Made by a program: the position numbers and the translations under genes. A model generated the notes under the pieces. The model did not search any database. It saw only the letters and a list, made by a program, of their open reading frames with translations, and was not told the origin of the DNA. Shown in pieces: positions 8,491-16,932 of a stretch of DNA of 64,000 nt. The DNA lies in assembly GCA_964619955.1 (NCBI GenBank), contig CAZUJF010000018.1:1-64000 (forward strand), in the 5' to 3' direction. This DNA is from JACQFK01 sp964619955. GTDB taxonomy: Bacteria > Planctomycetota > MHYJ01 > JACPRB01. Position 1 is the stretch's first letter. Each line of letters begins with the position of its first letter.

Positions 8491-10190
8491 TGGGCGCCCT
8501 GCTGGGGATGGCCCTGGTCCAGGCGGCGCTGCTGCTCGGCGCGCATGAGGTGCTGCTGAAGGTGCGCCTGGGCCGCTTCTCCGTGGACCTGCTGCTCTTC
8601 CTGCTCATCCGCCTTGCCCTGGTCTCGGGGGTCGTCCTTGTCAGCCTGTGCACGCACACGTTCAACGCCTCGGCGCTCGGGATCGCGGGCGGAGCCGCGC
8701 TGCTGGCGCTGCTGGCCGGCGGTGCGCACCGCCGGATTCCCCGCTGGCGCGATCACGTCGGAAGTCCCCTGATCCTGGTCTGCACCGGGCTTCTGGCGCT
8801 GCGGCTGCTCCTTCAAGTGTGGTTCCTGGCCCCCTTCCTTCCCGACGTGCTGTCGTACCATCTTCCCAAGATGGCGGAATGGGTGAGGGCCGGCGGGCTG
8901 ACCCTTGAACTGGGCATGGACGAGCGCGCCAGCTTTCCCGCGGGGTTCGAGCTGGTGGAGGCCTCCTGGGTCGTGTTCCTCCGGCATGATGTGCTGATCG
9001 AGATGGCCGGGGTGGAGTTCCTCGCGTTCGGCGCCGTCGCGGCAGGGGCCCTGGCCCGGCAACTGGGCCTGGCACCGCGCAGCGCCGCGGTTGCGGCCCT
9101 GCTGTTCGCCCTCGTGCCCGGGATGCATCTGCAGGCCACCGCGGCGATGAACGACGCCCCCCTGGCGGCGGTGTTCCTTGCCACGGCGGTGCTGATCCTG
9201 ACCCGTGCCCCTTGGGCGCTGATCCTGCTGGCGGCTGGAGTGGGGGTCGGGATCAAGCCCACGTTCGTGTATCTCTCGCCGGGGCTCGCGCTCCTGGCGT
9301 GGGGGCAGGGGAGGGCCCGGGCCACGGAATTCGGGAAGGCCCCGAGGACGGCCCTGGTCCTCGCTTCCCTGGGCGTCCTCTTGGGGGGATTCTGGTACGC
9401 CCGCAATACCGTCGTCTACAAGAATCCCCTGCACCCCATGACGTCCAGGGGAATCCTGGACAGCAACGGCGAGGTCCTGATCCCGTCCTCTCCGAGCCTC
9501 GAGAACCTGGGCTGGAACCTGCTGGCGCTGGAGCGCCGGCTGGATGATCGTGTTGGGCCCTACTCGGCTCAGTTGACGAAGATGGCGGGCTGGGGGGTCG
9601 GCCCCGTGGCCCTGGGACTGCCGGCCCTGCTCTGGCTGCTCCGGGGCGACCGGGGCTTCCGCCGCGTGGCGGGAGCCTTTGCCTGCTCGCTCTTCTGCCT
9701 CCTGGTGAGCATCTCGACCGACCCCTACAATCTGAGATTCGCGCTGTTCTTCTCCGCGCTCCCCTGCATCGCCGCCGTCCGGATGACGGAACAGGTCCCG
9801 GCGATCCGGATGCTGCCCTGGGCGGCGATGGCCCTTCAATTCCTGGGCACGTTCATGGCGGACGAAATCCCCAACGGGGGGCTCCGGGATCTGGTGGCGA
9901 CGCCGTGGCGGGAACGCCAGGGGACCGGGCTGCCGGCGGTGAAGCTGCCACAGGACGTCATCGGGGTTTTTGCAGGGGGTGCCTCGCGGGCCTATCTGCT
10001 GTATGGACCTGATTTTGGGCGCCGCGTGACGTACCTGCGGTCTCCGGACCTTGCCTCGCTGGCCGCCGACCTTCGCCGGGAGGGGGTGACCCTGCTGCAA
10101 GGAGGCACGTTTGAGCCGGTCATCCGCGAGGCGGTGGCGTCAGGCCTGCTGGTCCGTGATCTGGGGAAGTTCTACCGCGTGCGGCGCTGA
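8490..10190 (+). CDS. GT-C type membrane glycosyltransferase-like protein
   Basis: 566 residues with about twelve hydrophobic segments. The segment FLPDVLSYHLPKMAEWVRAGGL (~120) matches the D-x-L-x-YHLP motif of bacterial ArnT/GT39-like GT-C transferases, where the Asp in a periplasmic loop is catalytic. The motif MNDAPLA follows in a later loop, as in that family. The last ~70 residues are a small soluble tail. Such enzymes move sugars from polyprenyl phosphates onto lipids or proteins at the outer face of the membrane. The actual acceptor is unknown. Coupled to the small membrane protein upstream. Confidence 0.65.
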   Translation: MGALLGMALVQAALLLGAHEVLLKVRLGRFSVDLLLFLLIRLALVSGVVLVSLCTHTFNASALGIAGGAALLALLAGGAHRRIPRWRDHVGSPLILVCTGLLALRLLLQVWFLAPFLPDVLSYHLPKMAEWVRAGGLTLELGMDERASFPAGFELVEASWVVFLRHDVLIEMAGVEFLAFGAVAAGALARQLGLAPRSAAVAALLFALVPGMHLQATAAMNDAPLAAVFLATAVLILTRAPWALILLAAGVGVGIKPTFVYLSPGLALLAWGQGRARATEFGKAPRTALVLASLGVLLGGFWYARNTVVYKNPLHPMTSRGILDSNGEVLIPSSPSLENLGWNLLALERRLDDRVGPYSAQLTKMAGWGVGPVALGLPALLWLLRGDRGFRRVAGAFACSLFCLLVSISTDPYNLRFALFFSALPCIAAVRMTEQVPAIRMLPWAAMALQFLGTFMADEIPNGGLRDLVATPWRERQGTGLPAVKLPQDVIGVFAGGASRAYLLYGPDFGRRVTYLRSPDLASLAADLRREGVTLLQGGTFEPVIREAVASGLLVRDLGKFYRVRR

Positions 10191-10286
10191 ACATCTGCAC
10201 GCTCTTGCGTTCAGTTCGCCGCATATGGAGACAGGGACACCTGCGTTTTGAGCCAGAGTCCCGCGGTCCAGTGATAGACTGAGACC

Positions 10287-12278
10287 GTGCTTTCGTTTGT
10301 TCGTGCGGGTCTGCTCTGGTGGGTGGCGGCGGGATTCAACCTGGTTCTGGGGCTCTCCGTCCCGCATGCGGTTCTCTCCGACGAGCTTCAGCCGGCGTGG
10401 TCGCGGATCTGCCTTTTTGCGACGGAGTTGTCGGTGGTGGGGGTGGCGATAGGCCTGACGGCGCTGCTTGACTTCGCCTTAGAGAAGCGTTTCCCCGGCC
10501 GGAAGACAGGGCGTCTGGAGCGTGGAGTCCGCACGACATCCCTGGTCCTTGGCTTCTTCCTGTACGCGGTGAGCTGGGCGGTCTTTTCGGTCAGCGCCCA
10601 GTTCCTCGATTTCGACGGTCTTGGATTCCTATCCCAGAACTCCAGCATCGTGCTGGGGTACGCCCAGGTGCTCCATCCGGTTCTCTTGTACGGACTTCCT
10701 CCGCTGCTCGTCGTCGTTGGCATTCCCCTGGCATGGGGGCTCGCCCGCGTCTCCCATGCAATTCCGGCTGGACCCTTCCTGAGGGTGACGGGCGTTCTTT
10801 TCGGATTCTGTGTGCTTCTGGCGGCCGCTGGCGGCTTTGTGGCTGGGGCCGTTGACCGGCATGTGCTGGATGGCATCCGGGGCCTGCAGCATCCCTTTCC
10901 CAAGCTGTATCAACAGCGGCGGGCGCGCAGCACTGGACCGTTCGTACGCCTAGTCGCTTCCGCCGTCCGCCCCGGGCTGACGGCGAAGGCCGCCTCCGCG
11001 CGATTCCGCAGGCCCGCCCTCGTGGACTTGGAAACCTATGCCGCCACGGTGAATCGCTCTGAAATGCAGTCCTTGAACGTCGTCCTGGTGGTCGTCGACT
11101 CGCTGCGCTCGGACATACTCCGGGTCTATGGGGGCTCTCGACAGGTGATGCCGACGCTGGAAGTCCTTGGGGCCGAGAGCCAGATCTTCCTGGATTCCTA
11201 TTCGCAGGCCAGCCACACCCATATCTCGACGCCGTGCCCGTTGATCTCGCAGTATCCGCTTCGTGAGAGTGACGTCCACTACTACCCCGCGCAGCTGCCC
11301 TATCCCCGGGTGGCTGTTTATGAGATTCTCCATGTGCTCGGGTGGCGCACGGGGTTTGTATCGTCACAGGACGAGACGTGGGGAGGGATGTCGAACCTCT
11401 GGAAGTCGCCGCATCTGGAGCATTTCGTCCACCCCGGACTCATGGATCCGGCACGCCATCGAAAGGTCAGGATTTCCGGCGAGGAGCGCCGGCTCCTGGG
11501 ACACGTGGATGATGCGGTGACCGTGGAGGAAGGCCTGCGGTGGGTGGGGGCCGACCACGGGCGCCCCTTCTTTCTCTATCTGAACCTGCAGAACGCCCAC
11601 GTTCCTCATGACCTGCCGACGGGATTTCCTGCGCGCTTTTCAAGCGTTCCAGGCGCGGGTGCGGAAGAACTCTACGCGGACTGCGCCCGGTACGTCGACC
11701 TTCAACTTGGACGGCTGATCGACGGGCTCCGTGAAAAGGGCGTCTGGGATCGGACCCTGTTCATCCTGACGGCAGATCATGGAGAGTCCTTCCAGGAGGT
11801 CGGCGGCTTCGGGCACGCCGGCAAGCTCCAGGAGAACGTCATGCGGGTCCCTTTGATCTTTCGCGTGCCAGGGCGGCCGGCGGGACGGGACTCGCGACCC
11901 GCCCAGGGCATCGATGTCCCCCCCTCGATCCTTTCATTGCTGGGTCTGCCCCCGCACCCGGGCTTCCAGGGACTTGATCTCTTCGGATCGGAGCCGGTGA
12001 AGGATCGATCCCGCTTCCTGGTCAGCCAGAGCATGATGGCCGACCAATATGCGGTGGTGCGGGGACGCTGGAAGCTGATTTATGACGGCCATCTGGGCTG
12101 GCATACCCTGTACGACTTGCTGGCCGATCCCGACGAGCGGAAGGATCTTTCGGAGGAAAGTCCCCGGATCGTCGCCGATCTTTCCGGACGGCTGTCGGGC
12201 TGGTGGACAGTGCAGCTCTCCTATTATGGGGATCCCGCACGCTGCCGGACGGAGTTCCCTCCGATCTTCCTAGAGTAA
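10287..12278 (+). CDS. Membrane protein with sulfatase/phosphotransferase (alkaline phosphatase superfamily) domain
   Basis: 663 residues from a GTG. About five hydrophobic segments occupy residues 1-200, followed by an extracytoplasmic sulfatase-fold domain starting at NVVLVVVDSLRSDILRVYGG. Metal-binding motifs TADHGESFQE and FGHAGKLQE are present. The nucleophile region reads SHTHISTPCPLISQYPLR, lacking the C/S-x-P-x-R formylglycine motif, so a Ser/Thr nucleophile is more likely and the enzyme may be a phosphoethanolamine or phosphoglycerol transferase-like protein rather than a sulfatase. A TAGACT box ends 6 nt before the GTG and there is no Shine-Dalgarno. Confidence 0.65.
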   Translation: MLSFVRAGLLWWVAAGFNLVLGLSVPHAVLSDELQPAWSRICLFATELSVVGVAIGLTALLDFALEKRFPGRKTGRLERGVRTTSLVLGFFLYAVSWAVFSVSAQFLDFDGLGFLSQNSSIVLGYAQVLHPVLLYGLPPLLVVVGIPLAWGLARVSHAIPAGPFLRVTGVLFGFCVLLAAAGGFVAGAVDRHVLDGIRGLQHPFPKLYQQRRARSTGPFVRLVASAVRPGLTAKAASARFRRPALVDLETYAATVNRSEMQSLNVVLVVVDSLRSDILRVYGGSRQVMPTLEVLGAESQIFLDSYSQASHTHISTPCPLISQYPLRESDVHYYPAQLPYPRVAVYEILHVLGWRTGFVSSQDETWGGMSNLWKSPHLEHFVHPGLMDPARHRKVRISGEERRLLGHVDDAVTVEEGLRWVGADHGRPFFLYLNLQNAHVPHDLPTGFPARFSSVPGAGAEELYADCARYVDLQLGRLIDGLREKGVWDRTLFILTADHGESFQEVGGFGHAGKLQENVMRVPLIFRVPGRPAGRDSRPAQGIDVPPSILSLLGLPPHPGFQGLDLFGSEPVKDRSRFLVSQSMMADQYAVVRGRWKLIYDGHLGWHTLYDLLADPDERKDLSEESPRIVADLSGRLSGWWTVQLSYYGDPARCRTEFPPIFLE

Positions 12279-12282
12279 ACCT

Positions 12283-12924
12283 ATGGATACGCCAGGTCGC
12301 GTGAACGTGCCGGCGGACGAGCGCCTGCGGCCGTCCATCCTGCACGGGGTCTTCTTCATCTCGGGTCTTGCGGCGATCCTCTACCAGTTCATCTGGCAAC
12401 GCGTGCTCTTCACTCTCTACGGATGCAACATCGAGGCGATCACCATCGTTGTGACCGCCTTCATGCTCGGCCTGGGTCTGGGGAGCCTTGCAGGGGGGAG
12501 CTTGTCGCGCCGTTCCGGGCTCCGGCTCCCTGCGGTCTTTGCCGCCCTCGAATTGGGCATCGGGATCTACGGCCTGATCTCACTGCCTCTCTTTAGATTC
12601 GTGGGGGCCTTCACGGCGGGCGCCTCCGATCTGGCGACGGCCGTGCTCAGCTTCACCCTGGTGTTCGTCCCGACCCTGCTCATGGGGGCGACTCTGCCGG
12701 TGTTGTTGATGGATGCCGTGCGGCGCTCGGGCAACGTGGGAGGGGCGCTGGGAAATCTGTATTTCACGAACACGTTGGGGTCGGCGATGGGAGCCTTTGT
12801 GTCGGGCTTGTGGATTTTCGGGAGTCTGGGCCAGTCCGGCGCCGTTCGCCTGGCAGCTTTCCTAAACCTGCTGGTGGCAGCGGTGGTCCTTGGAGCCCGG
12901 AGGCTCGGGCGGAGGGCCTCGTGA
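12283..12924 (+). CDS. Six-TM N-terminal module of a spermidine-synthase-like membrane protein
   Basis: 213 residues. The fold signature is FFISGLAAILYQFIWQRVLF followed by LGLGLGSLAGG and FTNTLGSAMGAF, as seen in the first six-helix unit of large membrane proteins that carry a C-terminal spermidine-synthase domain. The following gene (overlap GTGA at 12921) starts with a second copy of the same module. In many bacteria both halves and the soluble domain form one polypeptide of about 1000 residues, so this looks like a split gene whose product probably pairs with the next one. Confidence 0.65.
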   Translation: MDTPGRVNVPADERLRPSILHGVFFISGLAAILYQFIWQRVLFTLYGCNIEAITIVVTAFMLGLGLGSLAGGSLSRRSGLRLPAVFAALELGIGIYGLISLPLFRFVGAFTAGASDLATAVLSFTLVFVPTLLMGATLPVLLMDAVRRSGNVGGALGNLYFTNTLGSAMGAFVSGLWIFGSLGQSGAVRLAAFLNLLVAAVVLGARRLGRRAS

Positions 12925-14435
12925 ATCCCGCCGCCGCCTACCTCCTGTCGCTCCTGTCCGGCTTTGTGGCGCTTTCCTACGAGCTGCTCTGGTACCGGGT
13001 CTTCTCTTTTGCCTCCAAGGGCGTCGCGCCGACGTTTCCCCTGCTCCTGGGCGCTTATCTGCTGGGTATCGCGATCGGGTCGCGCCTGAGTCTGCGGTAC
13101 TGCCACGCGGGGGATGGCCTTCGGTGGGGCCCGCTGGCGGTCATTGTCCTGGCATCGAACGCGGTCAGCTACCTGGCGGTTCCCGGGATCCTGAGGGGCG
13201 TCCAGATTTTCGACAACTGGACCTCGCTTCTTCCGGTGGTGGCGTTGGCGACGGCGGGCATGGGGGCTGCTTACCCGATGGTGGCTCACGCGGCGTTTCC
13301 CGCTGATGAAAAGGCGGGATCCCGCGTGGCGAGGATGACGGTCGCCAACATCGCCGGGTCCGCGGCAGGGTGCCTGATCACCGGTTTTCTGCTCATGGAC
13401 CGGATGGGACTTGAGGCGATTTCAGTGATCCTGGGGAGCCTGGGGTTGCTGAACGCCGCGCTGGTGCCGGTCCTGTTCTCGGTTCCGAATCGCCTAAGGG
13501 TTGTGGCCGCCCTGGCCTTCCTCCTTGTTCCGATGCTGTTGACTCGAAGGGCGCTTTTCGACGCCCCTTACGAACGCCTTTTCTTCAAGAGTGCTTACAG
13601 CCCAGATACGCGGTTCGAGCAGCTGATCGAGAACCGGAGCGGGGTGATCAGCGTGCTTGAAGGAGGGGTCACGTACGGAGGGGGGATTTACGACGGCGCG
13701 ATCAATACCGACCCCCATAACAAGGTCAACACGCTCGTACGCGCGTATGCGCTCGCCGCCTTTCATCCCGCCCCAAAGGAAATCCTGCTCGTAGGGCTCA
13801 GCACGGGTGCCTGGGCCAGTGTCATGGCAAACCATCCGTCGGTCGAGCGGCTCACGGGGGTCGACATCAACCCGGGATACCTGGAACTCATCCGGCGCTA
13901 CCCCCAGGTCTCGCCGCTTCTCTCTGACCCACGGGTCGAGATTGTGATCGACGACGGTCGGCGCTGGCTCCTGCGGAATCCGGAGCGAAAGTTCGACGTG
14001 ATCGTGGCGAATGTCTTCCACTGGCGCTCGGGAGCGAGCAATCTACTCTCCCGGGAATTCCTGGAGATCATCCGGAGCCGCCTGAAACCGGGAGGAGTGT
14101 ACTATTTCAACACGACGGGCTCCGCTCCGGGCATGCGAACGGCGCTGGAGGTCTTCCCTCAGGCGCTCCTCATCCACCAGTGGTTGGCCGTCAGCGAGTC
14201 CCCGTTGACCTTCAAACGCGACCGGTGGCGTCGAACGATGCTCGACTACCGGGTCTGGGGCAGATCGGTGTTCGACTCTTCAAAATCGGATGATCTTTCG
14301 GCTCTTGATAAATTCATGTCCGAAATTCATATCGACGTCCCCGGCCGCGATGCACTCTTGAAGATGCTTGGGTCAGGTCCACTCATAACGGACGACAACA
14401 TGGGGGAGGAGTGGACTTATAAGCTGCACCCCTGA
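12921..14435 (+). CDS. Membrane protein with spermidine-synthase-like domain
   Basis: 504 residues from a GTG that overlaps the previous stop. Residues 1-220 hold about six to seven hydrophobic segments starting LLSGFVALSYELLWYRVF, a repeat of the module in the preceding gene. The C-terminal half is a Rossmann methyltransferase-like domain (ILLVGLSTGAWASVMANHP, GVDINPGYLEL, VEIVIDDGRRWL). In true spermidine synthases the glycine loop is GGGDG and a catalytic Asp follows; here they are GLSTG and IVANVFHW, so polyamine synthesis is doubtful. Function unknown. Confidence 0.65.
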   Translation: MNPAAAYLLSLLSGFVALSYELLWYRVFSFASKGVAPTFPLLLGAYLLGIAIGSRLSLRYCHAGDGLRWGPLAVIVLASNAVSYLAVPGILRGVQIFDNWTSLLPVVALATAGMGAAYPMVAHAAFPADEKAGSRVARMTVANIAGSAAGCLITGFLLMDRMGLEAISVILGSLGLLNAALVPVLFSVPNRLRVVAALAFLLVPMLLTRRALFDAPYERLFFKSAYSPDTRFEQLIENRSGVISVLEGGVTYGGGIYDGAINTDPHNKVNTLVRAYALAAFHPAPKEILLVGLSTGAWASVMANHPSVERLTGVDINPGYLELIRRYPQVSPLLSDPRVEIVIDDGRRWLLRNPERKFDVIVANVFHWRSGASNLLSREFLEIIRSRLKPGGVYYFNTTGSAPGMRTALEVFPQALLIHQWLAVSESPLTFKRDRWRRTMLDYRVWGRSVFDSSKSDDLSALDKFMSEIHIDVPGRDALLKMLGSGPLITDDNMGEEWTYKLHP

Positions 14436-14563
14436 CCGCCACGTCCCGGGTGGGGCCCTCTGAACTCCCTGGGTGGACGACACCTGGCGTCCCCCGGGTC
14501 CCGCCCCGGGCAGATTTCACGCGTCCTGATCCGAAGAAATACCCTCAAGAGGGGTAGAAACAA

Positions 14564-14594
14564 AAAAAGCCCTCGTTTTCACGAGGGCTTTTTA
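14564..14594. terminator. Bidirectional Rho-independent terminator
   Basis: AAAAAGCCCTCGT, loop TTTC, then ACGAGGGCTTTTT form a perfect stem flanked by an A-run on one side and a T-run on the other. It can terminate the 5S rRNA transcript (minus strand) 4 nt past the rRNA end, and transcription from the spermidine-synthase-like gene on the plus strand. The 130 nt between that gene's stop (14435) and this terminator show nothing else. Confidence 0.85.
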
Positions 14595-14597
14595 TAA

Positions 14598-14718
14598 GCC
14601 TGGCAACGACCTACTTTCCCGCCGATGTTATTCCCAGCAGTATCATTGGCCCCAGGGGCTTAACGACCGTGGTCGGAATGGGAACGGGTGTTGCCCCCTG
14701 AGAATCGTGTCACCAGGC
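14598..14718 (-). rRNA. rrf: 5S ribosomal RNA, solitary
   Basis: On the minus strand the sequence starts GCCTGGTGAC and ends GTTGCCAGGC, which pair as helix I. Internal signatures of bacterial 5S rRNA are present: CACCCGTTCCCATTCCGA near position 45 and GGCGGGAAAGTAGGTC near the 3' end. The gene is about 121 nt. No 16S, 23S or tRNA genes flank it: hisG starts 74 nt away on the opposite strand. It has its own promoter (14726-14754) and terminator (14564-14594). The ends are estimated from helix I. Confidence 0.93.
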
Positions 14719-14725
14719 AAGGGAG

Positions 14726-14754
14726 AATATAGATTTCTCCTTCCTGCCTGTCAA
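14726..14754 (-). promoter_or_regulatory. Promoter of the 5S rRNA gene
   Basis: On the minus strand, consensus TTGACA (14754-14749), a 17-nt spacer and TATATT (14731-14726). The start of transcription would fall around 14718-14719, the 5' end of the 5S rRNA. It is among the closest matches to a sigma-70 promoter in the window. Confidence 0.75.
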
Positions 14755-14769
14755 GCCCTTTGTTATAGT
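14741..14769 (+). promoter_or_regulatory. Possible promoter of the his operon
   Basis: TATAGT at 14764-14769 with a weak TTCCTG 17 nt upstream (14741-14746), overlapping the divergent 5S promoter. The leader before hisG would be about 15-20 nt, without a Shine-Dalgarno. An alternative -10, AATATT (14779-14784), sits 7 nt before the first ATG. No attenuator, histidine-rich leader peptide or T-box is visible. Confidence 0.35.
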
Positions 14770-14791
14770 CCCGCCACAAATATTTCTGCGT

Positions 14792-15658
14792 ATGATCATG
14801 CCTCTTAAGATAGCCGTTCCCAACAAGGGCCGCCTCATGGAGGAGACGGTCGAGCTCCTCCGCGCCGTCGGCGTGCGGGTTCCAAGAAGCCCGGACCGCA
14901 CCCTCATCGCCACCGTCAACGGCGGCGAGTACCAGGTCCTTTTCGCCCGCGCCGCGGACATCCCCGAGTACGTCGAGATCGGCGCCGCGGATGCCGGCAT
15001 CAGCGGACTCGACCTGGTGAAGGAGACGGGCTGCAAGGTCGAGAAACTGCTCGATCTCCGCTACGGCCAATGCAAGCTGATCGTGGCCGCCCCCGAGCAC
15101 TCCGGCATCAGCTCCATCGACAAGGTGCCGCCCGGGGCGCGCGTGGCCACGAGCTTCCCCAACCTCACGCGCCGCTGGTTCGAGATGAAACGGCGCAAGG
15201 TCACCGTGGTCCCGGTCTCCGGGGCGACGGAACTGACGCCGGCCATCGGCGTGGCGGATCTGATCACCGACCTCACCCAGACCGGGTCGACGCTCAAACA
15301 GAACCACCTGGTCCAGCTCGACACCATCCTCGAATCCTGGGCCGTGTTCATCGTCGGCCCCCGCGTGCGGGGCGAAGCCCGCCAGAAGGCCGAGGATCTC
15401 GCCCACGCCTTCGATTCGGTGGAACGCGCCCAGGGGAAGCGCTACCTCATGGCGAACGTGCCCAAGGGCAAGCTCAAGGCGGTGGTGAAGGTGATCCCCG
15501 GCCTCCGGAGCCCCACGGTCATGAGTCTCGCCGACCGGGGCATGGTCGCCGTGCACGCCGTCGTCGCCGAGGACATCGTCACCGCGCTCGTCCCGCAGCT
15601 CAAGCGGGCGGGGGCGTCCGGGATCCTCATCCTGCCCATCGAGAGGATGGTCCCTTGA
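14792..15658 (+). CDS. hisG: ATP phosphoribosyltransferase, long form
   Basis: 288 residues (286 if the second ATG at 14798 is used, giving MPLKIAVPNKGRL). HisG joins ATP and PRPP in the first committed step of histidine synthesis. The catalytic half shows IAVPNKGRLMEETVELL and EIGAADAGISGLDLV, and the ELTPAIGVADLITDLTQTG segment binds the PRPP phosphates. The C-terminal ~75 residues (AVVKVIPGLRSPTVMSLADRG...) are the ACT-like regulatory domain of long-form HisG, which binds histidine for feedback inhibition; hence no HisZ is needed. First gene of an eight-gene his operon. Confidence 0.95.
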   Translation: MIMPLKIAVPNKGRLMEETVELLRAVGVRVPRSPDRTLIATVNGGEYQVLFARAADIPEYVEIGAADAGISGLDLVKETGCKVEKLLDLRYGQCKLIVAAPEHSGISSIDKVPPGARVATSFPNLTRRWFEMKRRKVTVVPVSGATELTPAIGVADLITDLTQTGSTLKQNHLVQLDTILESWAVFIVGPRVRGEARQKAEDLAHAFDSVERAQGKRYLMANVPKGKLKAVVKVIPGLRSPTVMSLADRGMVAVHAVVAEDIVTALVPQLKRAGASGILILPIERMVP

Positions 15659-16932
15659 TCCCGGTCACCCGCCTCACGCCGGACGTGCGGGCCCGCTTCA
15701 TCGGCCGGCGCGGAGGGGTCGAGGGGCCCGCGCGGGAGGCCGTCGAGCGCATCCTGGAGCAGTTCCGCCGGGACGGCGACGGCACGCTGCGCGCGCTCGC
15801 GAAGCAGTTCGACAAGGCCGACCTGCAGAGCCTGGAGGTGACGGCCGAGGAGGTCGTCCGCGCCGAGGAGCGCCTGCCCCAGAACGTCAAGGCCGCGATC
15901 CGGACGATGTACGACAGCGTCGTCCGCTACCACAAGCAGGATCTTCCGAAGGCCTTCGAGATCCAGCCCGTCAAGGGCGTCAGCCTGGGCAAGGTGGTGG
16001 TGCCTTTCGAGCGCGCCGGCCTCTACGTGCCCGGCGGCCTCGCGGTCTATCCCTCGAGCGTCATCATGGCCGCGGCCCCCGCGATCGTGGCGGGCGTCAA
16101 ACAGCTCGTCCTCTGCACGCCCCCCCGGGCGGACGGCTCGATCCCGGACGCGGTCCTCTTCGCCGCGATGGTCTGCAACGTCGCCCGGATCTTCAAGACC
16201 GGCGGGGCGCAGGCGGTCTTCGCGATGGCCTACGGCACGGCCACGGTTCCGCGCTGCGAGATCATCGTGGGCCCCGGCAACGCCTACGTGACCGCCGCCA
16301 AGAAGCGGGTCCAGGAGGACGTAGCGATCGATTTCCTCGCCGGTCCCACGGAGCTGCTCGTCCTCTCCGACGGGAGCACCTCGGCGAAATTCATCGCGGC
16401 GGAGCTGGCGGGCCAGGCCGAGCATTCCCCCGACGCCTGTTGCGTGCTCGTGACCAGCAGCGACGCCCAGGCGCGCGAGGTCGCCGCAGAGCTGGAAGTC
16501 CAGGTCAAGGCCTGCGACCGTGCGGAGATCATCCGCAAGGCCCTGGCGGACTGCGGCGGCCTCCTCGTGGCGGAAGGCTTCGACCAGGCCGTCGCCTTCA
16601 CGAACGAATTCGCCGCGGAGCATCTCACGCTCTCCACCCAGCGGCCTGTCGAGACGTTGAAACGGATCCGGGCCGCGGGCTCGATCTTTCTCGGGGAGTA
16701 TTCCCCCGTCGCCGCGGGGGATTACGGCGTCGGCCCCAACGCGATCCTTCCGACGTACGGGGAAGCCCTCCGTCGCGGCGGGCTCTCGGCGGCCACGTTC
16801 ACGAGGACCCTGTTCTTCCAGCATCTCTCGAAAGAAGGGCTGGAGAACATCGCGCCCACCGCGATGCTGCTGGGGAAGGTGGAGCAGCTTCAGGCGCACG
16901 TGGCTTCCATCGAGGTGCGCCTTGGACGTTGA
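15655..16932 (+). CDS. hisD: Histidinol dehydrogenase
   Basis: 425 residues from a TTG that overlaps the hisG stop (TTGA); the frame continues upstream inside hisG but TTG gives the normal length of ~430. The enzyme oxidises histidinol to histidine with two NAD+ and one zinc ion. Visible motifs: PFERAGLYVPGGLAVYPSSV, IVGPGNAYVTAAKKRV, DFLAGPTELLVL, LAGQAEHSPDACCVL (zinc-binding Gln/His region), EFAAEHL, and PVAAGDYGVGPNAILPT near the C-terminus. Confidence 0.95.
   Translation: MIPVTRLTPDVRARFIGRRGGVEGPAREAVERILEQFRRDGDGTLRALAKQFDKADLQSLEVTAEEVVRAEERLPQNVKAAIRTMYDSVVRYHKQDLPKAFEIQPVKGVSLGKVVVPFERAGLYVPGGLAVYPSSVIMAAAPAIVAGVKQLVLCTPPRADGSIPDAVLFAAMVCNVARIFKTGGAQAVFAMAYGTATVPRCEIIVGPGNAYVTAAKKRVQEDVAIDFLAGPTELLVLSDGSTSAKFIAAELAGQAEHSPDACCVLVTSSDAQAREVAAELEVQVKACDRAEIIRKALADCGGLLVAEGFDQAVAFTNEFAAEHLTLSTQRPVETLKRIRAAGSIFLGEYSPVAAGDYGVGPNAILPTYGEALRRGGLSAATFTRTLFFQHLSKEGLENIAPTAMLLGKVEQLQAHVASIEVRLGR

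Noticed and set aside
14436..14563. A tRNA or small RNA between the spermidine-synthase-like gene and the terminator
   Set aside because: No cloverleaf, no TTCGAAT-type T-loop, and no promoter on either strand was found.
14755..14791. A histidine leader peptide or attenuator before hisG
   Set aside because: The region is too short, has no run of His codons and no terminator hairpin on the plus strand.
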